Assembly (NCBI GenBank): GCA_947458545.1
Contig: CANGYH010000009.1
Location: 1 to 64,000, forward strand
Source of the DNA: Cytophagaceae bacterium
GTDB taxonomy: Bacteria; Bacteroidota; Bacteroidia; Cytophagales; Flexibacteraceae
Length of the DNA stretch: 64,000 nucleotides
Direction: 5' to 3'
This document shows, piece by piece, positions 9,301 through 15,237 of the stretch. Position 1 is the stretch's first letter. The number at the start of each line of letters is the position of its first letter. The position numbers and the translations under genes are program-made. The notes below the pieces were generated by a model that did not search any database, was not told where the DNA came from, and worked only from the letters and a program-made list of their open reading frames with translations.

Positions 9301-11628
9301 AAAGGCCCACTGCACCGTAAAGCCGCCCGTGCTGGGCAGGTTGTAGCTGTTGTTGAAGAACTGCACCCCGGCCAGCGGCGTACACCCATCTGCTTGGCTC
9401 ACAGAGAACAGCGCCACCGGCGCAGGCCGCACCTTGATGATGCGCGGCGCCGTCGTTACCGAGCAGGTGTCGCCTGGCACGCCTGTTATGGCGCGCAACA
9501 CTACGGTGTAGTAGGTGGTATCGCCCGGGCCCACGTAGGGCAGGGTTACGTTAAACGTATCCCGCACCGGGCGCACGATGCGTGTGTAGAGCAACGGCCC
9601 ACGGCTGAAGCTGAACTCGTAGCGGGCCGTGTCTCTGTCGCTTTGGTTGCGGATGGTGACCTGCGTAGGGTCGCAAACATCCTGGCTAAAGGCAAAGCTG
9701 GGTACCACCGAAGGCTGCACTACCACCTGCTGCGAGTCTACCACCGAGCAGCCGAAGGGCGTACGCACGCTTAGGCGCACCCAATAGGTGCCAGGCGCCG
9801 CATAGGTGTGGAAAGTGGCCCGGCCAGAGGCGCCGGGGCTATCAAAATTGTTGGTAATGGTGGCCGGAGACTGATACACCGTACCATCGCCCATGCTCAG
9901 GCGCCATTGCAGGTGGTTCCACCCCGTGGGCAGGCCCCGGTTGGCGGTGGGGATTACCCGGCTGCTGTCGCGCACTTGCAAGGCCTGCCCCACGCAAAAC
10001 CTACGGTCCGACAACCGCCAGCGCAGCGTCGGCCGCGGGTAGATGAAGACCGTATCGGCGTCTGACAGGCTCGGGCAGCCCGTAGAGCTGGCCGTCAGCC
10101 GGACGGTGTAGCGTCCATACAGCTTGTAGCGCACCCGGGCAGAGCTATCTGCCGCATTGATGCTGATAACCTCTGCCACGGCCGGGTTAGAGCCCGGGAT
10201 CGTCGGTATAAACCCAGAGCCTGCCGTTACGCCCGAGCCCAGGCTCCAGCCACCCCAAACCACGGTGGCCATATTGCGCGAGCGGTTTTCTACCCGCACC
10301 GTCAGCGTATCGCCGCAGGTTTGGCGCGGCGCCACGTTCACAATGGGCGTCACCGTCCGCTGCACCCGCACCTGTATTGAATCTACCCGCTGGCATACCT
10401 GCCCCCCATACCCATTGATGATGCTATATAGCCGCACCCAATAGGTGCCGCCCAGGTTGTAGGTATGGCTTACGGTGGGGCTGTTGTTTACCTCGCTGCT
10501 GCCGTCGCCCCACTCCCAGCGGTAGGTCTGGGCGCCGCTGGGGTTGGGCGTGCTGTTGCTAAAGTTCATCGGCTGGCCCGGGCAGGGGTTGTCGTTGAGC
10601 ACGGCAAATACCGGCCTGCGCGGAGCCACGATGCGGATGGTAGCCGTGGCACTGTCTGGCCCGCACTGGTTGCGGATGGCAAAGCGCAGCGTGTAGGTAG
10701 AGTCTGCCGGCACGGGCAACAGGGCGGCCCGGGGGATGTTGAGCGTGCGCGTAGCACCCGTGCGGGGCCTCCACACGTTGTTGCCGGGGAAGGGCAGCGG
10801 ATTGCTGAAACCCGTCAGCGCCAGCCAGCGCACCTCGCGGTCGTTAGAGTCTAGGCAGTTGAGGATCGACTGGTCGGTAAACTGCACGTCGGCAGGCTCG
10901 CAGAGCAGGATGCTGGCCGGGGCCACCACGGCCGTGTCTCGGTCCAGAAAGTAGTACTCCCCATAAATGGCCGAGGGCGACAGCCCGCCCGGCGTGGCCC
11001 CGCACAGGTTTTGGTAGGTAACCGTGATGCGGATGTTGCAGCCCGTGGTGGCAGGCTGGTACGTGTGCGATATGCTCTGGCCAAAGCTGCTGTAGTCTAT
11101 CGTATCCAGGCTTAAGTCTCCCCAGTTGATGACAAACTCCGTAAAGCCGTTCATGCCCGGAGACTGGTTTACGATCGTCAGCGCCTCGGGCACGCAGCGC
11201 TTGTTGGCAAAGCCGGCAGGTGGCGTAATAAAGCCAATGCCCGGCACGGTGGTGTTGCGGTCGTTGATGAAGTCTCCGCGTACGGTATCCGTCGTGCAGC
11301 CCGAAAACCACACCCGGTAGCGGAACAGCCCCCGCCCAAAGCGGCGGCTTACGCTGGTGGCTGGCCCGGCCACCAGTTGGGGCCCGGTACCGTCGCCCCA
11401 ATCAACCATAAAGTTAGACACCGGCCCGGCAAAGGTGAGCGTAAACGTGGTGCTGTCGGGCGCACCGACGGGGATGCACCGAAACTGCTTCAGCGGGCGG
11501 AACGTCGGCACGTTGCCTGCCCGCGGGTCTCGCACGGGTACGCACTGGCCCCAGCTTGGCAGGCTGGCCCCAAGGGCAGTAATCAATACCAGCGTAAGCA
11601 GAAGTAAAAACCGTAGCTGTGCTTTCAT
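343..11628 (-). CDS. Giant secreted PKD-repeat protein with type B T9SS (CHU_C) C-terminus
   Basis: This 3,761-residue protein begins with a signal peptide (MKAQLRFLLLLTLVLITALG, cleaved near SWGQ). It then has dozens of roughly 85-95-residue PKD-like modules marked by GCxPL, W-x-F/L-GDG and 'DTxxRYTVRLVA' motifs. The last 90 or so residues (from VPNAFTPN through FNRWGE to GWDG and CPTDTYVYKLRA) are the gliding-motility-associated C-terminal domain that directs T9SS export. In this family such proteins are surface adhesins or filamentous cell-surface polymers. No enzyme domain is visible, so a structural or adhesive role is inferred. ATG at 11628 is preferred to the GTG two codons upstream. 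Each module usually holds two cysteines (GC..PL and FGC/GCADT), suggesting one disulfide per module after export. The gene is monocistronic; the next genes upstream are divergent. Confidence 0.9.
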   Translation of the reverse strand: MKAQLRFLLLLTLVLITALGASLPSWGQCVPVRDPRAGNVPTFRPLKQFRCIPVGAPDSTTFTLTFAGPVSNFMVDWGDGTGPQLVAGPATSVSRRFGRGLFRYRVWFSGCTTDTVRGDFINDRNTTVPGIGFITPPAGFANKRCVPEALTIVNQSPGMNGFTEFVINWGDLSLDTIDYSSFGQSISHTYQPATTGCNIRITVTYQNLCGATPGGLSPSAIYGEYYFLDRDTAVVAPASILLCEPADVQFTDQSILNCLDSNDREVRWLALTGFSNPLPFPGNNVWRPRTGATRTLNIPRAALLPVPADSTYTLRFAIRNQCGPDSATATIRIVAPRRPVFAVLNDNPCPGQPMNFSNSTPNPSGAQTYRWEWGDGSSEVNNSPTVSHTYNLGGTYWVRLYSIINGYGGQVCQRVDSIQVRVQRTVTPIVNVAPRQTCGDTLTVRVENRSRNMATVVWGGWSLGSGVTAGSGFIPTIPGSNPAVAEVISINAADSSARVRYKLYGRYTVRLTASSTGCPSLSDADTVFIYPRPTLRWRLSDRRFCVGQALQVRDSSRVIPTANRGLPTGWNHLQWRLSMGDGTVYQSPATITNNFDSPGASGRATFHTYAAPGTYWVRLSVRTPFGCSVVDSQQVVVQPSVVPSFAFSQDVCDPTQVTIRNQSDRDTARYEFSFSRGPLLYTRIVRPVRDTFNVTLPYVGPGDTTYYTVVLRAITGVPGDTCSVTTAPRIIKVRPAPVALFSVSQADGCTPLAGVQFFNNSYNLPSTGGFTVQWAFGNGNTFTGENPPLQTYLNPGSGLRRDTARLTLISPQGCRFTSFRPIITYPAPNAAIVAPDTVCAGASVTFSATGNGLATYLWRFTDLDGTTSTNPLPTKTLPNFGTAPVSYTVQLDVQTAAGCSASVSRQITAAPRPVAGFSATPEEVCGLGTVPVAFNAQPGSTNARYYFYTYGDGNSRPDSLLPAATHTYPANLGVNPVTYTASLVVRSALGCPSLPFSRTITVRPAVRAIFSADTDRVCAPGTVNFANIGFRNGVDYSWFVRTVGGTGLGASFTPNLANGSFRYTFGNPGNQPVVRYVVTLVAGTAGSFAACADTTADTVTVYGVPTAAFTLVSQVPASGCSPLQVLARPDTTVAGSTYTWTFGDGSAPVTVPGPQAQSHLYTNTTNTERGYTLTLTTTTPFGCQAQATTEVRVKPVPRAAFTLSDSIGCGPLRVLATNGSSAAADNFVWLVNGQPVNFDRNPDAFSFVSTSATDTTRYVLRLVARGIGNACVDTSAPRLVRVLPKPTLVLTPDPVAGCSPLAVTLGTQGSAGLSRVVYQQRLAGTLAWQTLDTTGGAPTQTILFNNGGADQVYQLRALVQGSSGCADSALVSVTVSPAIQAQMEVLPDTVGCSPFTATLRNRTTSAAANSFVWRINGQQVSASPTEFAYTFENLSAERDTVFVVELVAASQSSGCPSVVQRRIRVKSRPTVDFDMALTPPSACSPVEVRYTYVGNRGATRYTWLFGSNDTLRTTADTVIVRNYSNLGLVPAVRPVRLTAANAFGCAATVQKDLTINPLVRAAFRQTAASGCAPLTVTFTSESSVGADVLEWIVDGISRGNAQTFTYTFANTGLAPVTYRVQLAVRNSLAGLCADTADTTITVNPTPRLTGLDVTPVAGCSPLRTRLAATGTGIGTYTWDFTDGTRFDTGAAAVQHTFVNLATAANRVYNPRVIATNAFGCADSLSRAVTVRPGSSAIIRVADTAGCAPLRAQFIGSASVNANVYTWDFGDGGASSSAPNPVKVFANDDDTVRRYTVRLVAQRAGGFCPDTAYRTIAVYPLPRVAMAPADTMGCQPLAVRYRATTAGTDSIRWAFTSLAGTTTVRNRPVVDTIYQNLDPANATVQVQLLGYNRFGCQAGQSQLTTVGPLVEAQFSQSADSGCTPLRVRFTGASTPGVLGQWLVNGTPVGNAASGLTYTFINPGRQDTTYRVQLVVYNPQMPTCTDTASATVTVFARPDAGTLFASPTQGCSPLLVELNGNATGATTYNWDMGDGTRFDTASQTISYTFVNNLAATNRTFTVRQIALTPNGCADTTTARILVRPLVRAGFTASDTAGCAPLAVQFNAATSFNANTFSWNFGDSLGTATGRTPFYRFENQTDTVRRYTVTLVADRAGVGCPSVAQRVITVYPVPRAAFAPTDTSGCQPFRVRLQSLAQGADSLAWTIASGSDLATYPGRPAVDTAIANPTAQLLTLTTRLEAYNRFGCANTATGRLRVAPFTQAGIDLAQDSACTPFRLVAGSLASAGAQVQWFINGTPQAVTGSVLRATLFNFSDRDSTVELMQVATNRLAPGCADTVRRRVVVLARPNAGTLFASPDAGCSPLLVELNGNATGATRYNWDLGDGTSFDTTSQTISYTFQNLGSVLTRTFAVRLVATNRFGCADTARRLVSVRPNVTAGIVAPVRQGCSPLGVQLSSASSVNANLFTWTFGDGSSGSNAAEPFHVFTNETDTVVRYTVRLVADKAGIGCPDEDTVTITVFPRPAVAFTPPDTMGCQPFALRFASATRRADALRWTFERDTLRSIYLDRATIDTTLANPGADVQEHRVTLWAANRLGCADSVQRRVRVQPLVRAGLLASADSGCTPLAVTFTSQVAEGNRVQWFIDGQLVSQNPTALAYTFVHNGLADTSFTVMQVASSRFGAQCTDTVRKTIRVYGKPRAGVLFASPASGCSPLLVELNGAAEGATRFAWNLDDGTRFDTTAQTISHIYTNPLASQDQRFRPELVAINRFGCTDTARTDIVVKPGVAAGFTPSDTAGCAPLGVLFTNASRNANLYQWDFGDGSGTSFATNPFRVFENRTDTVVRYTVRLVADQNGVGCPATAERVITVYPRPVAAFTPGDTAGCQPFAISLQNQSRGAQTWRWTLASPGTTVVRDTASRIDTLLANPTASILETNVTLQVTSPFGCTAERSQTIRTLPLVAAAFGQSVDSGCSPLRVRFENRSAAGNQTSWTIGGQYVGASTGSFDYVFINNTGRDSVVTIELAVQHPNAPGCADTVRRQIRVFAKPVAGLLSPQPEAGCSPLQTQIVGAATGAVRYRFSFGDGAEADTTVQALPHLYTNSTSVLATYTAQLIAISEHGCADTTQAPVRVRPMVTARISLIDSAGCTPLLARFSGATSLNANRYTWDMGDGAAPRTGADIAYTYRNPSDTVRRYTIRLVADLAGNNCPDTAFVQIRVYPQPVAAIAASATEGCSPFAVRLTDQSTTQGRQTRLLFTDGVQIDTVLLRGTTLDTVLVNNTSQRKTVWVEAITETPQGCTDRRRLPLYVNPALTASFVRPNAGCAPLTVAFRNTSRNADDLYEWDFGDGSAPSADKNPVHVFRYNGPRDTVFVVTLRARSNAFFQPVCEAIYRDTVRVSGQPRGAFAFVPDGVVRLPNNRITLRNQTLYRPSWRYQWSFGDGSTDTTSAELFTHTLTGLQDSLATLNLTVRMVVTSPAGCTDTVRLPLQVLPIAPVAAFEGPAAGCAPLDVVFKNASRFANRFEWNFGDGTTSEERNPSKRFTRPGTYTIRLIAYGPGGSDTATRTDIINVYEVPSAAFTTFPRAPRKLRIPDDELIGILREPRPGETYLWEFGDGATSADAEPRHKYTAVGNYTIILTVTSAEGCIARDTARTPVEVENGGFWLVPNAFTPNKSGPTGGFVDPESRDVTNDVFYPFTQGVVEIDLQIFNRWGEAIFRSQRVGYGWDGYFKGAPCPTDTYVYKLRARFIDGTVKESVGDLTLLRE
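1712..6957 (-). repeat. Five tandem copies of a four-module (about 350 aa) super-repeat inside the giant gene
   Basis: Four module types follow one another in fixed order, five times. Type A has 'W-x-I/V-x-G' (WLVNGTP, WFINGTP, WFIDGQL). Type B has 'LFASP..GCSPLLVELNG' and 'DGTRFDT'. Type C has 'NANxYxWDFGDG' and 'DTVVRYTVRLVA'. Type D has 'GCQPF' and 'NRFGC'. The period is about 1,050 nt; for example, the near-identical DNA segments around 4515-4565 and 5565-5625 are one period apart. The borders are approximate and correspond roughly to residues 1,560-3,305. Confidence 0.75.
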
Positions 11629-12239
11629 AGGCACCTGCGGGCCAATAAGGCCACGATTTGGTTTGTGGTCTAGGGGGTCAGAGAGAGGAGGAGGAAGGGT
11701 CGGGCCGCTGGGGGTGCTTGCCCGTGGCTATGGCCGCCCGCTATGGGGTAAAAGGCGGCTTCTGCGATAATTACAAATTTTAACGCAAGGCCTACCCCGG
11801 CAACATTGCTCTAAGCGCCAAACCTTACGCGGTTAATAAGCCTTGCCAACTCGCGCCGAATAGTCGAAAAAAGCCCTTTATTGCCCATAGTATCCAATCC
11901 CATCTGCGGCCATCCAGCCTTTGGACGCGGCAGTGTTACCGACAACCCTCTACAAAGGGCCCAACAAAAGTCCAAATGCTGCAAAAACTACATGCGCGTG
12001 GTTTCTGCCTCGGTTTGGTGCAATAATGTCAGGTCGGTGTAGGTTTTCGACGAATTTTAAGCAAAAGGCCCGTTTTGTAGAAAGAAATCTATAAGCCGTA
12101 GATATATTTCGGACATTAACACAAGGCACCCAATGCTTGGTGTTGGTACAACCTTTCTGCTGTCTCACCATTTTAACCCGCAAGGGTCTGCCGCTGCCAG
12201 AGGCCAAGTCCTGGTAGCTAAGCCCTGCCCCTTACACCT
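11629..12239. other. Intergenic region between divergent genes, no gene seen
   Basis: These 611 bases separate the divergent giant PKD gene and the HPt-like gene. The stretch is more AT-rich than the flanks between about 11760 and 12180. No convincing ORF, RNA gene or tandem repeat was found, and no clear TAnnTTTG element sits close to either start. It must hold both promoters. Confidence 0.5.
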
Positions 12240-12680
12240 GTGATCGTATCCAACAGCTACATCGGGGCCGTGCCCGTTTTGCCTGACGGCACCCCGCCCC
12301 TGCCCGAGGTGGAAGGTCTGCGCAGCACACTTTCGTTTGCCTACTTCGACAAGCTCTATGCCCAGGCCCCCGAGCAATACCACGAGATGCTCGACCTGTA
12401 CCTGCACGAGTATAACCTCTACCGGCAAGAGATTGGCCAAGCTTTTGAAGACCGCAACGAGGCTACCTTCCGCAGGATCAAGCACAAAATCATCTACAGC
12501 CTGCACCTGCTAGACCTGACGGCCCTGCACCACAACATGGAGGCCCTGGCCCGCCAATGGCACACCCTGGATGCCTTTGAGTTTATGACCGCAGCGCAGG
12601 CCTACCAAGCAGCCTTCCAGATGGTGCTGCAAGCCATTGCCGCCCAGCGCGACAGGCTGACCTGCCTGCCCGCCGCATAA
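12240..12680 (+). CDS. HPt-like small helical protein
   Basis: The product is a 146-residue, mostly alpha-helical protein. Residues 78-92 (FRRIKHKIIYSLHLL) resemble the core of histidine phosphotransfer domains, where H-K-x-K-x-x-x-x-x-L surrounds the phosphorylated histidine; His82 would be that residue. The usual glycine after the second lysine is absent, so it may be a degenerate or divergent HPt domain. There is no signal peptide or membrane segment. The start is GTG; no upstream ATG exists in frame. xseA begins 27 nt after the stop. No histidine kinase or response regulator lies nearby, so partners are unknown. Assignment rests on one motif only. Confidence 0.55.
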   Translation: MIVSNSYIGAVPVLPDGTPPLPEVEGLRSTLSFAYFDKLYAQAPEQYHEMLDLYLHEYNLYRQEIGQAFEDRNEATFRRIKHKIIYSLHLLDLTALHHNMEALARQWHTLDAFEFMTAAQAYQAAFQMVLQAIAAQRDRLTCLPAA

Positions 12681-12707
12681 GGCGCCCCGGGCCGTAACTT
12701 GGGGCCA

Positions 12708-13967
12708 GTGTCTGCCTTTACCCATGCCCCGACCTCCCCAGGGGCAGTCCCCCTCTATCAACTGGCCGCCGCCCTGGCCGAGGTCATAGACGACCAGTTT
12801 GGAACCACCCAGCGCCTGACGGCAGAGATAGCCTCGCTCACCGACAAAAACGCCCGGGGCCACTGCTACCTAGACCTGTTGGACAGAGACCCCGCCACCG
12901 GCGAGGAGACCCGCATCCGCGCCACCATCTGGGCCAGCCGTTGGCGGATGATAGACCACTATTTTGCCCAAGAGGCGGGCCAGCGCCTGGCCAAGGGCAT
13001 GCAGGTTTTGCTAGAAGGTACGGTAGGCTTCCACCCTACCTATGGCCTGTCTATCAACATCACCCATATAGATGCCGCCTACACCCTCGGCCGCCAGCGC
13101 CAGGCCCTAGAGCGGATTTTGGCCCAGCTGCAAACCGAGGGCCTGATGGAGCTGCAAAAGGCAACCCAGGCCCCCCCTGTTTTGCAACGCATAGCCGTCA
13201 TCAGCTCGCCATCTGCGGCGGGTTACCAAGACTTTGTGCACCAGTTAGAAGGCAACCCTTATGGCTACGCCTTTAGCCACACACTCTTTACGGCCATTAT
13301 GCAAGGGGCCGAGACAGAGGCCAGCGTGCTCAACGCCCTGGCCGCCATCGGCTTTAGGGCAGACGAGTTTGACTGTGTGGCCCTGATCCGCGGTGGCGGG
13401 GCAGATCAAGACCTGGTGGCCTTTAATACCTACGGCCTGGGCAAGTCTCTGGCCGAGTTTCCGCTGCCCGTGCTCACCGGCATAGGCCACGAGCGCGACA
13501 CGACCGTGCCAGACCTGGTGGCCTACGCCCGCCTGAAAACCCCCACAGCCGTAGCCGAGTACCTCATAGAGCAGGCCGCCTCCTACGAGGCCGCGCTAGA
13601 CAACGCCGCCCAGCGCATAAGCCAGCACATGCAAACCTGGCTGCTGCAGGCCCAAAACCAGCTGGCCCGGGCAGAGAATACCCTGCTGGGTCGCGCATCT
13701 GCCTACCTGCCCCGGCAGGCCACCCGGCTCACCAGCCTGTGCGAGCGCATCACCGCCGCTGCGCACCGCCGCCTGGATAAAGACCGCTACACCCTGGATG
13801 CCCGCGCCCAAAAGGCCCAATTGCTAGACCCCCGCCTGCAACTCCGCCGCGGCTTTGCCTTGGTGTATAAAGACGGCCAACTCCTCAAAGACCCAGCCCA
13901 AGCCCACGGCCCCCTAATCCTCCGCCTGGCCGAGGGCCAAGCAGAGGGAATCTTTACCAAAAGTTGA
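12708..13967 (+). CDS. xseA: Exodeoxyribonuclease VII large subunit
   Basis: The 419-residue protein has the order expected for XseA: an N-terminal OB-fold (about 15-110, with GQRLAKGMQVLLEGTVGFHP), then the catalytic domain with ISSPSAAGYQDF, 'CVALIRGGGADQDLVAFN' and 'LTGIGHERDTTVPDLVA', then a coiled-coil region and a 'LRRGFALVY' C-terminus. With XseB it degrades single-stranded DNA to oligonucleotides in repair. No xseB ORF follows here. I chose GTG 12708 because it gives the normal N-terminus; TTG 12699 is also in frame. TAACTTGG at 12695-12702 resembles a -7 element just before the start. The stop codon lies inside an AGTTGAG heptamer repeat. Confidence 0.93.
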   Translation: MSAFTHAPTSPGAVPLYQLAAALAEVIDDQFGTTQRLTAEIASLTDKNARGHCYLDLLDRDPATGEETRIRATIWASRWRMIDHYFAQEAGQRLAKGMQVLLEGTVGFHPTYGLSINITHIDAAYTLGRQRQALERILAQLQTEGLMELQKATQAPPVLQRIAVISSPSAAGYQDFVHQLEGNPYGYAFSHTLFTAIMQGAETEASVLNALAAIGFRADEFDCVALIRGGGADQDLVAFNTYGLGKSLAEFPLPVLTGIGHERDTTVPDLVAYARLKTPTAVAEYLIEQAASYEAALDNAAQRISQHMQTWLLQAQNQLARAENTLLGRASAYLPRQATRLTSLCERITAAAHRRLDKDRYTLDARAQKAQLLDPRLQLRRGFALVYKDGQLLKDPAQAHGPLILRLAEGQAEGIFTKS

Positions 13968-13983
13968 GAGTTGAGAGTTGAGA
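13962..13983 (+). repeat. Heptamer repeat (AGTTGAG)3
   Basis: There are three perfect period-7 units. The first contributes the TGA stop codon of xseA. A double-hairpin element (family i) follows after 8 nt, as it does next to the related array at 55015. Confidence 0.8.
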
Positions 13984-13991
13984 ATAGTCCC

Positions 13992-14062
13992 TGGTCCCGG
14001 TCTGCGACCGGGATCCACCCACGCAAGGCCCCTGCGGTCTCCAGACCGCTCAAAGGGAGGGC
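13992..14062 (+). repeat. Double-hairpin repeat family i, copy 1
   Basis: Two hairpins, CCCGGTC-TGC-GACCGGG and GCGGTCT-CC-AGACCGC, are separated by about 26 nt and followed by a purine-rich AGGGAGGGCT. A second copy with the same order lies at 55052-55125. Confidence 0.75.
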
Positions 14063-14121
14063 TCAGGGCCATGCTAGCCGGGTATTGTAGAATTTACCCT
14101 AGGCCAAGCCCGCAGGCTTGA

Positions 14122-14145
14122 AGGACAGGGCACCTGACCTGTCCT
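14122..14145 (+). repeat. REP-like palindrome family v, solo copy
   Basis: An 8-bp stem AGGACAGG/CCTGTCCT has an 8-nt loop. It is the same palindrome as the three copies beside the RAYT gene at 18726-18873. Confidence 0.7.
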
Positions 14146-14175
14146 ACCCCGCCCGTGCTTAACCCGCCCCCCTTG

Positions 14176-14228
14176 CTATCCTTAGACTCCCGTCTAAGGA
14201 TGCTCTGCCGGCCGACTCCCGTCGGCCT
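14176..14228 (+). repeat. Double-hairpin repeat family ii, copy 1
   Basis: Hairpins CCTTAGAC-TCCC-GTCTAAGG and GGCCGAC-TCCC-GTCGGCC are separated by about 11 nt. A second copy in the same orientation is at 55296-55348. Confidence 0.75.
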
Positions 14229-14236
14229 CAATCTAC

Positions 14237-14292
14237 CCCGACAAAAGCCAGGCAAACGCCCGACAAATCTCGAAAAAAATTGCTTGCAACTA
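14237..14292 (-). repeat. GTTGCAAGCAATTTTT / TGTCG repeat family vii, copy 1
   Basis: On the minus strand a head GTTGCAAGCAATTTTT is followed by TGTCG pentamers. Related copies lie at 55252-55292 and 55614-55675. Confidence 0.6.
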
Positions 14293-14398
14293 TCTGAATA
14301 TGAACTAAATTGATATTTAACCAACAACAGCAAAAATGAACACCCCAACACGCAGCCCCGTGCCATCCATGGGGACAGGTCTGCCGCCCTGGCCTACA

Positions 14399-14450
14399 CG
14401 CGAGGCGCAGCCGTCGCAAGAGCACGTGACAATGGCAAAGCCATTGCACA
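14399..14450 (-). repeat. Double-hairpin repeat family iii, copy 1
   Basis: On the minus strand a CAATGGC-TTT-GCCATTG hairpin is joined through TCACGTGCT to a hairpin of the GGC-TGC-GCC type. Other copies are at 24697-24745 and 55401-55452. In this copy the second hairpin has partly decayed. Confidence 0.7.
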
Positions 14451-14518
14451 GTTGAAGGGGGGGCGCCGCCCTTCCACCGTTTACCTGGGGGGCTTGCATT
14501 CTTACCCCCATCATCTAC

Positions 14519-14881
14519 TCACCTCACCCCAATCCACTTTAGGCAAAGCCAGACCAGCACGACCTGCACCGCAGCCCGCAGCCCGTAGGCCCAGCCTGGC
14601 AAGCCCAGCGCAGGGGGTGGCTCATGTAGATGGTAGAGGTGTAGTAGCAAGAATGCCACCATCAACCCCAGCAAACCCCAGCGGCCCCAGCGGTTGGTGC
14701 TGGTGTAGGTCAGCAGCAGCCCTACCGCTACCTCTGCCAAGCCGCTGGCCCAAACCAGGGGCAGCAACCAGTTTGCCGGCACCCACGGCGGAAAAACCTG
14801 CACATAAAACGTTGCATAGGCAAAATGTAGCAACCCTGCCACCGCCATACCCACCCCCACCACGTATCTGAGCAGCCCCAT
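14519..14881 (-). CDS. DoxX-like integral membrane protein
   Basis: The 120-residue protein has four predicted transmembrane segments (about 3-25, 37-56, 62-80 and 92-115). The spacing and the sequence 'GVGMAVAGLLHFAYA..Y....PPWVP' fit the DoxX/DoxD-like superfamily of small four-helix membrane proteins. These are often linked to quinone or redox physiology, but the substrate here is unknown. ATG 14881 is preferred to a TTG 11 codons upstream because it begins directly before the first membrane helix. The gene diverges from mreB and stands alone. Confidence 0.75.
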   Translation of the reverse strand: MGLLRYVVGVGMAVAGLLHFAYATFYVQVFPPWVPANWLLPLVWASGLAEVAVGLLLTYTSTNRWGRWGLLGLMVAFLLLHLYHLHEPPPALGLPGWAYGLRAAVQVVLVWLCLKWIGVR

Positions 14882-15018
14882 AGAGCCTGCCAAGGTAAGG
14901 TGCGTTTGGTGCAATCGGCCAAATAATCGTACATGCTAACTGTCAGGCCGTTAGGGCGGTATTTGCATCTTGGCAGGGGTGGGTTGGCCTTCTGTGCGTG
15001 TAAGGTGTTATTTGTCTG

Positions 15019-15036
15019 CTTTTGCCCGGGCAAAAG
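15019..15036. promoter_or_regulatory. Perfect 18-bp palindrome upstream of mreB, possible operator
   Basis: CTTTTGCCCGGGCAAAAG is a perfect palindrome. It lies about 68 bp upstream of the mreB -7 element, in the 356-nt region between the DoxX-like gene and mreB. It could be a dimeric regulator site; no protein is assigned. Apart from this palindrome and the mreB promoter the region shows nothing else. Confidence 0.35.
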
Positions 15037-15103
15037 GCCAGCCCAGCGAGGCTATACCTTACGCCGAAGGCCCGGCCCATGCAGGGCCAAGGTTGTAAAG
15101 CCC

Positions 15104-15111
15104 TACCTTTG
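15104..15111 (+). promoter_or_regulatory. -7 element TACCTTTG for the mre operon
   Basis: TACCTTTG matches the Bacteroidota -7 consensus TAnnTTTG exactly. It implies a start of transcription near 15118 and a leader of about 120 nt before the mreB ATG. No clear TTG element at the usual 19-nt spacing is seen. Confidence 0.55.
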
Positions 15112-15237
15112 TATCCTAATTTTCGGCTGAAAACACAACAACCCGCATCAGGCGGCTAAGCGCTTGGTTTTCACCTACCATCCAACACATGCCCCCGGGC
15201 CGTGCCAAGGCCCAGCCCGGGGCGCCCAACGCCAAGC

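Larger units (their letters stand above)
13984..14518. other. Repeat island 1 between xseA and the DoxX-like gene
   Basis: This roughly 535-nt intergenic stretch is filled largely by members of hairpin families i, v, ii, vii and iii, listed separately. The ORFs that cross it are open frames through palindromes and have no recognisable product. The same families recur in the island at 55009-55771. Confidence 0.6.

Noticed and set aside
343-11600. Many long open frames on the plus strand and in other minus-strand frames across the giant gene.
   Set aside because: High GC and repeat periodicity keep other frames open. Their products are Arg/Ala/Gly-rich shadows without domains or plausible starts.
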